Source: Streptomyces sp. T39 (lineage in GTDB: Bacteria > Actinomycetota > Actinomycetes > Streptomycetales > Streptomycetaceae). Taken from it: 52,874 nt of DNA. The translations under genes and the position numbers were made by a program. The stretch is from contig NZ_RDBP01000012.1 of NCBI RefSeq assembly GCF_008042045.1, positions 618,586 through 671,459 on the forward strand. Direction: 5' to 3'. Below are positions 33,838 through 41,630 of the stretch, one piece after another. A model generated the notes under the pieces. The model had not been told where the DNA came from and ran no database searches. It saw only the letters and a program-made list of their open reading frames with translations. Every line of letters begins with the position of its first letter. Position 1 is the stretch's first letter.

Positions 33838-36800
33838 ATGCAGATCCGGCTCACGGTGCTCGCGCCGCGCGGCGGACAGTCCGCGCCCCGGCGCGCCTGC
33901 GACGTGCTGGTCACCGCGCCGGCGGGGACGGCGCTCGCCGCCGTGGCCTCCGCCCTCGCGTCGGCCGCCTGCGGCCCCGACGCCTCGGGGGCCGTGGTGC
34001 TCTGGGCCGGCCAGGAGCGGCTCGACCTCCAGCGGCGCACCCTCGGCGAACCGCCCCTGGTGGACGGCGCCGTGCTCGCCCTCCAGACCCCGGCCGACGA
34101 CGAGCCGCACGAGGCGGACGTCCCGGCCGAGCTGCATGTCGTCGCCGGACCCGACGCGGGCGGCGTCCACCTGCTGCACGGGGGCCGGATCAGCGTCGGC
34201 CGCTCGGCCGGCGCCGACGTCCCGCTCGACGACCCGGACGTCTCGCGCCTGCACTGCGAGGTGACGGTCGCCGACGACGGCCGGGTGACCGTCGCCGACC
34301 TCGGATCGACCAACGGCACGACCGTCGACGGCGCCCCCGTGGGCGAACGCCCGGTGCGGTTGCCGGCCGGCGCGCTGCTGCGCGTGGGCGAGTCGGCGCT
34401 GCGGCTGGCGTCCGGCCCCGCCCCCACCGGTCCCGCGACCGCACCCGACGGCGAGGGTCATCTCCGGGTGGCCCTGCCCGGCCTGCCGGCCACGACGGCC
34501 TCCTCCGGTGGTGCGGGGACGGCTCGGGACGCCGAGAGCGCACCGCGTGCCGGCACGCCGGCGCCCGGCGGAGCCCCGGCCGGCCACGGCCGCACGGTCA
34601 CGGCACAGGGCCCCCACCACCCCGGCCGGACCGACCACGGCGACACGGGAGCCGGCCGCGCCCCCGGGGGAGCCGCCTCACGCCCGGCCGGTCAGGGCCG
34701 CACGACCACCGTCCACGGGCCCGCCGGCGGCGGCGCCGCCCCGTGGCCCGCCCCCGGTCCCCGCCACTCCGGCCCGGCCGACCGCGGCGGCACGCCCACC
34801 GGCCACGGTCCGGCGATCGACGACGGGCTCCCGTGGCCGCCCGCGCCGGGCCACCCGGACTCCCTCCACCAGGCGGAACACGGCGGGGCGCCGTGGCCGA
34901 GCGCGCACGGCGCCGCCGGCCACCCCGGCCACCTCCCCGAGGACGGTTCCCCGGCCGCGCGGATCCCCGCGCAGTACGACCCCGCCCCCGGCGCCACCCA
35001 CGGCCGCCCGATCGATCTGCGGCCCGGCGGCCCGGACGGCTCCGAAGCCGTCGGCGACGCCCCCGCTGGCCCGGCCATGGACGGCGCCGCCCCCCGGCGG
35101 CGCGGCATAGGCGCCTGGGCCCGCAGACTGACCGGCGGCCGGGACACCGGCGCGCCCCAGGCCCCGGCATCGGCCGCTCCCGGCACGGCGGACCCCGGCC
35201 CCGGGGGCGAGAGCTGGCCCGACCCGGCGGCCGTCCTGCTGACCGCGCTCGGACCGGGCCCCCGCCTGTGGGAGCGCGCCCCCGGCCACCCGGAGTCGCT
35301 GGTGATCCGGCTGGGCACGGCCGACCGCGCCGAACTGCCGTCGGTCCCGGTGACCGTCGCCCTGCGGGAGGCGGGCTCGCTCGGGCTCGCCGGCCCGAGG
35401 ACACGGCTCCTGGGCCTGGCCCGTTCCGCCGTGGCCCAGCTCGCCGCGCTGCACGCGCCCTCCGATCTGGAGATCGTGCTGATCAGCACGGACCGGGCCC
35501 ACGGTCTCGACGCGCGCAAGGGCGACTGGGGATGGCTGGGCTGGCTGCCCCATCTGCGTCCCGCGCACGGCCAGGACTGCCGGCTGCTGCTCGCCTACGA
35601 CCGCGACCAGGCCACTGCGCGGACGGCCGAGCTCACCCGGCGGCTGGACGACGGGCCGCTCGGACCCGGCTGGCCGAGCGCCGACCGCGCGGCGGTGACG
35701 GACGCCGCCGCCCGCCACAGCGGACCGCGCACGGTCGTCGTCGTCGACGGCGACCCCGGTTCGGCCGCGCTGCGCGAGACGACCGCCCGGCTGGCGGGCG
35801 CCGGCCCGGCGGTCGGCATCCATGTGATCTGCCTCGCCGAGACACCGGCGGCCTCACCGCTCTCCCCGGTCGCCGCGACGTACGAGGCCGCCTGCGCGGC
35901 GTCGCTGCCGTTCCGGGAGTGCGGTGCCGTGGCACTGCTCAGCGGCGACGTGGCGACCGCGCTGCGGGTGCTGCGGGTCGCCGCGGGGCGGGCCGCCGGC
36001 CACGGCACGGTCGGTTCGGTGGACGCGGTCTCCGCCGCGTGGGCCGAGCGGTTCGGCCGGGCCCTGGCGCCGCTGCGCACCGAGGGATCGCTCTCCGCCC
36101 CGGGCCGGACCACCGCGCTGCCGGGCACCGCCCGGCTGCTGGACGAACTGGGCCTGGCGAGGGCCACACCCGCCTCGCTGATGGCGCGCTGGGCGTCGGC
36201 GGCCGAGGGCACGGTCGTCCTCGGGGCCGGCCCCGAGGGCCCGCTCTCCGTCGACCTCACGGCCGAGGGCCCCCACCTGCTGATCGAGGGCCCCGCGGGC
36301 AGCGGCCGGACGGAGCTGCTGCGGGCGCTCGCCGCGTCCCTCGCGTCGGCGGGCCGCCCCGACCGGCTCGGTCTGCTGCTGGTGGACGGCGCCGGCGGCG
36401 AACGCGGCGAGGGCCTCGCCTCGTGCACGGAACTGCCCCATGTCACCGAGCATCTGGTGGCGAGCGACCCGGTGCGGATGCGGGTCTTCGCGCAGGCGCT
36501 GGGCGGGGAGCTGAAACGCCGCGCCGAACTGCTCGACGGCACGGACTTCGCCGCATGGCACGCCCGTCGCGAGGTGTCGGACCGCATGGTCGGCCAGCGG
36601 ACCGCGCCCGACGCCGCCGACCAGCGGGGCGACATCCACTCGCCGTCGTCGGGGACGCTCCGGCTGCGGCCGGGCGGCCGCACCCAGCGCTCCGGGCCCG
36701 ATCCGCTGCCGCGGCTGGTGGTCCTGGTCGACGACTACGACGCGCTGGTCGCCCCCGCGCTCGGCAGCCCGGGCCGGCCGGCGGCCGGTTCGGTCGTGCG

Positions 36801-37233
36801 GGCGCTGGAGGCCGTCGCCAGGGACGGGGGGCGGCTCGGGGTGCATCTGATCGCGACGTCCTCCCGCCCGGACCGGACCGCCGACACCCGGCTCGCCGAG
36901 GGCGCCAGGCTCCGGGTGGTGCTCCAGGCGCCGCCCGTCTCCCCCGGGCCGGACGACCCCGCCCCGGGCCGGGGCCGGCTCGGTCACCCGGACGGGCGGG
37001 TGACCGCGTTCCAGACCGGCCGGGTCACCGGCCGGATCCCCCGCACGGCGACCCTGCGCCCGACCGTGGTCCCCCTGGAATGGGAGCGGATGGGCGATCC
37101 GCCGACCCGCCGGCCCGTCCGCGAGCTGGGCAACGGGCCCACCGATCTGGCGCTGCTCGCGAGTGCCCTCCAGCGCGCCGCGCAGTCGGTCGACGCGGGC
37201 CCGCTGCCACCCCTGATCCCCGCCCAGACCTGA
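33838..37233 (+). CDS. FHA-domain protein with a C-terminal FtsK/EccC-like ATPase domain
   Basis: 1131 aa. Residues 1-85 look like a small beta-grasp-type domain. Residues 97-190 form an FHA domain with the phosphothreonine-binding residues in place (GR at 121-122, S136/H139 in SRLH, N159 in GSTNGT). A 170-residue Gly/Pro/His-rich linker follows. The C-terminal half resembles the FtsK/SpoIIIE or EccC ATPase fold: Walker A EGPAGSGRTELLRALA has Arg (R824) instead of the usual Lys, and Walker B is LVVLVDDYDAL (D965-D966). No membrane helix is evident. The divergent kinases probably supply its ligand. Role unknown; type VII secretion or DNA/protein translocation are possibilities. ATG 33838 is preceded by AAGGGA. 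Confidence 0.88.
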   Translation: MQIRLTVLAPRGGQSAPRRACDVLVTAPAGTALAAVASALASAACGPDASGAVVLWAGQERLDLQRRTLGEPPLVDGAVLALQTPADDEPHEADVPAELHVVAGPDAGGVHLLHGGRISVGRSAGADVPLDDPDVSRLHCEVTVADDGRVTVADLGSTNGTTVDGAPVGERPVRLPAGALLRVGESALRLASGPAPTGPATAPDGEGHLRVALPGLPATTASSGGAGTARDAESAPRAGTPAPGGAPAGHGRTVTAQGPHHPGRTDHGDTGAGRAPGGAASRPAGQGRTTTVHGPAGGGAAPWPAPGPRHSGPADRGGTPTGHGPAIDDGLPWPPAPGHPDSLHQAEHGGAPWPSAHGAAGHPGHLPEDGSPAARIPAQYDPAPGATHGRPIDLRPGGPDGSEAVGDAPAGPAMDGAAPRRRGIGAWARRLTGGRDTGAPQAPASAAPGTADPGPGGESWPDPAAVLLTALGPGPRLWERAPGHPESLVIRLGTADRAELPSVPVTVALREAGSLGLAGPRTRLLGLARSAVAQLAALHAPSDLEIVLISTDRAHGLDARKGDWGWLGWLPHLRPAHGQDCRLLLAYDRDQATARTAELTRRLDDGPLGPGWPSADRAAVTDAAARHSGPRTVVVVDGDPGSAALRETTARLAGAGPAVGIHVICLAETPAASPLSPVAATYEAACAASLPFRECGAVALLSGDVATALRVLRVAAGRAAGHGTVGSVDAVSAAWAERFGRALAPLRTEGSLSAPGRTTALPGTARLLDELGLARATPASLMARWASAAEGTVVLGAGPEGPLSVDLTAEGPHLLIEGPAGSGRTELLRALAASLASAGRPDRLGLLLVDGAGGERGEGLASCTELPHVTEHLVASDPVRMRVFAQALGGELKRRAELLDGTDFAAWHARREVSDRMVGQRTAPDAADQRGDIHSPSSGTLRLRPGGRTQRSGPDPLPRLVVLVDDYDALVAPALGSPGRPAAGSVVRALEAVARDGGRLGVHLIATSSRPDRTADTRLAEGARLRVVLQAPPVSPGPDDPAPGRGRLGHPDGRVTAFQTGRVTGRIPRTATLRPTVVPLEWERMGDPPTRRPVRELGNGPTDLALLASALQRAAQSVDAGPLPPLIPAQT

Positions 37234-37240
37234 CCCGGCC

Positions 37241-37276
37241 GGGCCCGCCGCGGTGCCCGGGCATCGCGGCGGGCCC
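37241..37276 (+). terminator. Terminator after the FHA-ATPase gene
   Basis: Perfect 12-bp stem GGGCCCGCCGCG with its complement and a 12-nt loop, 7 bp beyond the stop. Confidence 0.75.
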
Positions 37277-37345
37277 TTCCCGTGCGAGCCCCTGACACCG
37301 CGTCACAAGGCCATCACGAAAGCCCGGTCGGCGGCGAGGGCGGTA

Positions 37346-37374
37346 TTGCGACACCCGTGGCACGGGCGTACACC
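37346..37374 (+). promoter_or_regulatory. Promoter of the second sugar ABC operon
   Basis: TTGCGA (37346-37351), exactly 17 bp, TACACC (37369-37374): a fair match to vegetative HrdB promoters, ending 43 bp before the start codon. Confidence 0.5.
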
Positions 37375-37393
37375 TGCTGTCACGGGACAGCAG
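37374..37393. promoter_or_regulatory. Operator palindrome overlapping the start of the sugar ABC operon
   Basis: CTGCTGTC-ACGG-GACAGCAG, perfect 8-bp arms, beginning at the -10 box and covering the probable transcription start. Position and symmetry fit a repressor; no regulator gene is adjacent. Confidence 0.65.
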
Positions 37394-37416
37394 CGCACGG
37401 GAGAGACGGGGCAGCA

Positions 37417-38772
37417 ATGCGCACAACTCTTCGTACGGGCAGGGCCGCAACGGTGTTCGCCGCGATCGGCGCCCTCGCCCTCGCCGGATGCGGCAGCGAC
37501 GACGACGGACCGGCACCGGAGGACGGCGGGAGCAAGGCGCCGGCCGCGAGCGTTCAACTGCCGCGACTGGACGGCGAGAAGTTACAGGTCGCCGCGGTCT
37601 GGAGCGGTCCGGAGCAGGAGAACTTCACCAAGGTCCTCGACGAGTTCGAGAAGCGCACGGGCGCGGAGGTCACCTTCGTCCCCGCGCAGGACCCGATCGT
37701 CAACTTCCTCGGCACGAAGATCGCGGGCGGCAGCCCGCCCGACGTCGCGATGCTGCCGCAGGTCGGCGCCATCCGGCAGGCCGTTCAGCGCGGATGGGCC
37801 AAGCCGGCCGGCCCCGAGGCGAAGGCCCAGCTCGCCAAGAACTACGCCAAGGGCTGGCAGGACCTCGGCGCCGTCGACGGCACCCAGTACGGCGTCTACT
37901 ACAAGGCCGCCAACAAGTCCCTGGTCTGGTACAACGACACGGTCTTCGAGAACGCGGGCGCGAGCGTGCCGACGACATGGCAGGACTTCCTCGCGACGGC
38001 GCAGACGATCTCCGCGTCGGGTGTCACCCCGGTCTCGGTCGCGGGCGCCGACGGCTGGACCCTCACCGACTGGTTCGAGAACGTCTACCTCTCGCAGGCG
38101 GGCCCCGAGAAGTACGACCGGCTCGCCCGGCACGAGATCCCGTGGACCGACCCGTCCGTGAAGGACGCCCTCACCACCCTCGGCGAGCTCTTCGGCGACG
38201 CGTCGCTGATCGCCGGCGGCGCCGACGGCGCGCTCCAGACCGAGTTCCCCGCCTCCGTGACGCAGACGTTCACCGGCGGCGACCAGCCCAAGGGCGCGAT
38301 GGTGTTCGAGGGCGACTTCGTCACCGTCAACATCGCGCAGACGGACGCCGAGATCGGCAAGGACGCCAAGGTGTTCCCGTTCCCGGCGGTCGGCGCCGAG
38401 CCGCCCGTGGTCACCGGCGGCGACGCCGCCGTGGCACTGAAGGACGGCAAGGGGGCGCAGGCGCTGCTCACCTTCCTCGCCTCGCCCGACGCCGCGGCGA
38501 TCTCGGCTGCCGCGGGCGGCTTCATCTCGCCCAACAAGGCCCTGGACGCGTCGGTCTACCCGAACGACGTGCAGCGCGACATCGCCGAGGCGCTGATCGC
38601 CGCCGGCGACGACTTCCGCTTCGACATGTCGGACCAGATGCCCCAGTCGTTCGGCGGCACGCCGGGCAAGGGCGAGTGGAAGGCGCTCCAGGACTTCCTG
38701 AAGAACCCGAAGGACGTCGCCGGGACCCAGCGGGCGCTGGAGACCGAGGCGGCCAAGGCGTACAAGGGCTGA
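37417..38772 (+). CDS. Sugar ABC transporter solute-binding lipoprotein, with a TTA codon
   Basis: 451 aa. Signal peptide with lipobox LALAGC (lipidated Cys about residue 26), an acidic linker, then the SBP_bac_1 fold. ATG 37417 follows GGGAGAGACGGGG. The ligand is probably an oligosaccharide; it cannot be named from sequence. Codon 56 (37582-37584) is TTA, the rare leucine codon that needs the bldA tRNA in Streptomyces, so translation may be confined to later growth. First gene of a three-gene importer operon with no ATPase, probably using MsiK. Confidence 0.92.
   Translation: MRTTLRTGRAATVFAAIGALALAGCGSDDDGPAPEDGGSKAPAASVQLPRLDGEKLQVAAVWSGPEQENFTKVLDEFEKRTGAEVTFVPAQDPIVNFLGTKIAGGSPPDVAMLPQVGAIRQAVQRGWAKPAGPEAKAQLAKNYAKGWQDLGAVDGTQYGVYYKAANKSLVWYNDTVFENAGASVPTTWQDFLATAQTISASGVTPVSVAGADGWTLTDWFENVYLSQAGPEKYDRLARHEIPWTDPSVKDALTTLGELFGDASLIAGGADGALQTEFPASVTQTFTGGDQPKGAMVFEGDFVTVNIAQTDAEIGKDAKVFPFPAVGAEPPVVTGGDAAVALKDGKGAQALLTFLASPDAAAISAAAGGFISPNKALDASVYPNDVQRDIAEALIAAGDDFRFDMSDQMPQSFGGTPGKGEWKALQDFLKNPKDVAGTQRALETEAAKAYKG
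37582..37584 (+). promoter_or_regulatory. In-frame TTA codon (bldA control point)
   Basis: The codon lies 165 nt from the start, within AAG TTA CAG. It is the only in-frame TTA I noticed in the confident genes of this window. Confidence 0.85.
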
Positions 38773-38776
38773 TCCG

Positions 38777-40120
38777 GTGACCGCCGCGACCGCGGGGGGA
38801 CCGGGGCATCCGGCTCCCCCCGGCGACAAGCGCAAGAGCGTCACGGGCACGCGCAAGGCGGTGGCGGCGGCTTTCCTGCTGCCCGCCCTGGTGCTGCTCG
38901 GCGCGCTCGTGGTCTACCCGATCGGGTACTCGCTGCACCGGTCGTTCCTCGACGGGTCCGGCGGCTTCGCGGGACTAAACAACTACACGGAGATCTTCAC
39001 CGACGACACCATCCTGACCGCGGTGCGCAACAACGCGGTCTGGGTAGTGGTGGCCCCGACCGTGGCCACCGCGCTCGGCCTGATCTTCGCGGTGCTCACC
39101 GAACGGGTCCGCTGGGGCACGGCGTTCAAGCTGATCGTCTTCATGCCGATGGCGATCTCCATGCTCGCCGCCGGCATCATCTTCCGGCTGGTCTACGAAC
39201 AGGACCCGCAGCGCGGCGTCGCGAACGCCGTCTGGGTCGGTGTGCACGACACGTTCAACGAGTCGTCCGGCTTCCCGAAGGCGCGTCCGCTGCCGGTGCA
39301 CCCGCTGAAGGCGGGCGGCGGCGGGGCGTTCGTCACCGAGGAACCGGTCAGGGCGGGCAGCCCCGCGCTGCTGCCCCTGGTCGGCGTGGCGCCCGGGAAG
39401 ATGCCGTCCGATGCCGAGCCCGCCCGGCCCCCCGAGCCCTCGGGCGACGAGATCAGCGGCACGGCCTGGCTGGACTTCACCCGGGGCGGCGGCGGCCGGC
39501 CGAACACCGTCGACCCGGCGGAGCTGGGCCTCAAGGGCCTTGAGGTGGAGGCCGTGAAGGACGGCACGGTGGTGGCCGCCACCCGGGCGGGCGCCGACGG
39601 CTCCTTCACCCTTCCCGCCGCGGCCGACGGCGCCGTGCTGCGGCTGCCGGCGGAGAACTTCCGGGAGCCCTACAACGGCGTGAACTGGCTCGGCCCGAGC
39701 CTGGTCACCCCCGCCATCATCGGCAGCTACGTGTGGATGTGGGCGGGCTTCGCGATGGTCCTGATCGCCGCCGGGCTCGCCGGCATGCCGCGCGAACTGC
39801 TGGAGGCCGCCCGGGTGGACGGCGCCAACGAGTGGCAGGTCTTCCGCAGGGTGACCGTGCCGCTGCTGGCACCGGTGCTCGCGGTCGTCCTGGTGACCCT
39901 GATGATCAACGTCCTGAAGATCTTCGACCTGGTGTTCATCATCGCGCCGGGCTCCTCGCAGGACGACGCGAACGTCCTGGCGCTCCAGCTGTACCGGTCG
40001 TCGTTCGGCACCGACGCGAACCTCGGTCTGGGCAGCGCGATCGCGGTGCTGCTGCTCCTGCTGGTGCTGCCGGTGATGATCCTCAACATCCGCAGGATGC
40101 GAAGGGAGGGCCGGCGATGA
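38777..40120 (+). CDS. Carbohydrate ABC transporter permease with an inserted extracytoplasmic beta domain
   Basis: 447 aa, about 130-150 longer than a normal MalF-type permease. GTG 38777, 4 bp after the upstream stop. The usual six-helix core is split: helices to about residue 140 (ending AAGIIFRLVYEQDPQRG), then a 150-residue insert (about 155-305), then the remaining helices with the EAA loop LLEAARVDGANEWQVFRRV. The insert begins with a Pro/Gly-rich stretch and contains GTAWLDFTRGGGGR...GLKGLEVEAVKDGTVVAATRAGADGSFTLP, which looks like a carboxypeptidase-regulatory or SdrD-B-like beta sandwich. It should face outward and may contact the binding protein or the wall (inference). Confidence 0.92.
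   Translation: MTAATAGGPGHPAPPGDKRKSVTGTRKAVAAAFLLPALVLLGALVVYPIGYSLHRSFLDGSGGFAGLNNYTEIFTDDTILTAVRNNAVWVVVAPTVATALGLIFAVLTERVRWGTAFKLIVFMPMAISMLAAGIIFRLVYEQDPQRGVANAVWVGVHDTFNESSGFPKARPLPVHPLKAGGGGAFVTEEPVRAGSPALLPLVGVAPGKMPSDAEPARPPEPSGDEISGTAWLDFTRGGGGRPNTVDPAELGLKGLEVEAVKDGTVVAATRAGADGSFTLPAAADGAVLRLPAENFREPYNGVNWLGPSLVTPAIIGSYVWMWAGFAMVLIAAGLAGMPRELLEAARVDGANEWQVFRRVTVPLLAPVLAVVLVTLMINVLKIFDLVFIIAPGSSQDDANVLALQLYRSSFGTDANLGLGSAIAVLLLLLVLPVMILNIRRMRREGRR
39479..39673 (+). other. Beta-sandwich-like insert within the permease
   Basis: Encodes about residues 235-299. The pattern is L-x-G-L-x-V-x-A-V-x-D-G-x-x-V-A-A-T-x-A-x-x-D-G-S-F-T-L, typical of carboxypeptidase-regulatory-like domains. 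It lies in the outer loop before helix 4. Assignment is by eye. Confidence 0.6.
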
Positions 40121-41040
40121 CCACGACGACGGCGAAGGCCGGCAGGCCCCGCGCCGGAGGCGGCCCCGAGCGGCCCGCCGCCGGGTCACGGCAGTCCCTC
40201 GGCAGCAGGCTCGCGGCCCGTGCCGGCGGTGGCGCGCTGCGGGTCTTCCTCGTCCTCGCGGCGCTGTTCTGGCTGATGCCGACCGTGGGGCTGCTGCTCT
40301 CCTCCCTGCGCAGCCCCGGGGACATCGCGGAGAGCGGCTGGTGGGAGGTGCTGTCGGCGCCCGCGCAGCTGACCACCGAGAACTACACCCGGCTGCTGGA
40401 GAACGAGGCGATCACCGACTCCCTCGTCTCCACCCTGATGATCACGCTCCCCTCCACCGTGCTGGTGGTGGTGATCGGCGCGCTCGCCGGATACGCCTTC
40501 GCGTGGCTGGACTTCCCGGGGCGCGACTGGTGGTTCATGGCCGTGGTGGGCCTGCTGGTCGTCCCCGTGCAGGTCGCGCTGGTGCCGGTCTCGGAGCTGT
40601 TCGGCGCGATCGGCATCTTCGAGACCACGCTCGGGGTGGTCCTGTTCCATGTCGCCTTCGGACTGCCGTTCGCGATCTTCCTGCTCCGCAACTTCTTCGC
40701 GGAGATCCCGAGGGAACTCCTGGAGGCGGCCCGGCTCGACGGGGCCGGCGAGCTGCGGCTGTTCACCCGGGTCGTCCTGCCGCTCGGCGGCCCGGCGATC
40801 GCCTCGCTCGGCATCTTCCAGTTCCTGTGGGTGTGGAACGACATGCTGGTGGCGCTGATCTTCGCGGACTCCGAAGCGGCGCCGATCACGGTGGCGCTCC
40901 AGCGGCAGGTACGGCAGTTCGGCAACAACATCGACGTGCTGGCGCCGGGGGCCTTCGTGTCGATGATCATTCCGCTGGCGGTGTTCTTCGCCTTCCAGCG
41001 CCAGTTCGTCAACGGGGTGATGGCGGGCGCCGTCAAGTGA
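40117..41040 (+). CDS. Carbohydrate ABC transporter permease (MalG type)
   Basis: 307 aa, six membrane helices, with EAA loop LLEAARLDGAGELRLFTRVVLP. A basic cytoplasmic N-terminus of about 40 residues precedes the first helix. ATG 40117 overlaps the stop of the previous permease (ATGA), and GAAGGGAGGG is an excellent ribosome site. Ends the operon at a strong hairpin. Confidence 0.94.
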   Translation: MTTTTAKAGRPRAGGGPERPAAGSRQSLGSRLAARAGGGALRVFLVLAALFWLMPTVGLLLSSLRSPGDIAESGWWEVLSAPAQLTTENYTRLLENEAITDSLVSTLMITLPSTVLVVVIGALAGYAFAWLDFPGRDWWFMAVVGLLVVPVQVALVPVSELFGAIGIFETTLGVVLFHVAFGLPFAIFLLRNFFAEIPRELLEAARLDGAGELRLFTRVVLPLGGPAIASLGIFQFLWVWNDMLVALIFADSEAAPITVALQRQVRQFGNNIDVLAPGAFVSMIIPLAVFFAFQRQFVNGVMAGAVK

Positions 41041-41043
41041 CGG

Positions 41044-41081
41044 GCCCGCCGGGGGCGCGCGAGCGCGCGCCCCCGGCGGGC
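41044..41081 (+). terminator. Strong operon terminator
   Basis: Perfect 17-bp stem GCCCGCCGGGGGCGCGC with its complement and a GAGC loop, 3 bp after the permease stop; may also stop the opposing gene. Confidence 0.85.
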
Positions 41082-41155
41082 GGTGCGTGCCGGGCCCTGC
41101 CCGCCCGGGCGGGCGCTCCGGGCCCGTGCCGGCCGCAACGCCGCCCGGTGCGTGC

Positions 41156-41530
41156 TCAGCTCTGCCGGCCCGCCATCACCATCAGCAGACCGGCCACCAC
41201 CACCAGCGATCCGGCCCAGGTCCACAGGGACGTCCGCTCGTGCAGGACGGTGGAGGCGGCGACGACGATCAGCAGGTAGCCCAGGGCGTTGAACGGGTAC
41301 GCCGTGCTCAGCGGCACCCGGGCCAGGGTGGACATCCACGCCACCGCCGAGAGGGCGAAGACCGCCAGCCCGAGGACGACCCACGGAGTGGTCGCGGCCC
41401 GCATCGCGAGCGGCACGCCGCCGTCCGGGGCCGCGGCGGACGCGGACCGCATCCCGTGCTTGAGCATGATCTGCCCGGCCGCGGACGAGAACACCGCGAA
41501 GAGCAGCAGCGCCAGGCTCGGCAGGCTCAC
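41156..41530 (-). CDS. Small EamA/SMR-like membrane protein, possible lipid-linked sugar flippase subunit
   Basis: 124 aa, four membrane helices. GTG 41530 is preceded by AGGAGGA, an ideal ribosome site. The first helix ends in SSAAGQIMLKHGM, a pattern shared with ArnE/ArnF-like proteins that flip undecaprenyl-phosphate-linked sugars, and the second half has PLSTAYPFNALGYLLIV as in EamA/SMR proteins. It starts about 100 bp after the glycosyltransferase-methyltransferase gene on the same strand, which supports glycan export over drug efflux. Not proven. Confidence 0.82.
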   Translation of the reverse strand: MSLPSLALLLFAVFSSAAGQIMLKHGMRSASAAAPDGGVPLAMRAATTPWVVLGLAVFALSAVAWMSTLARVPLSTAYPFNALGYLLIVVAASTVLHERTSLWTWAGSLVVVAGLLMVMAGRQS

Positions 41531-41630
41531 GGTCTTCCTCCTGTGCTGCGGCGGCGGGGGCGGTGCGGCCGCCGTGCCGTGCCCCTCGGTGCCGGGCACC
41601 GGGCCCGGCTCCTGCGGGCCGGGCCCGGTC

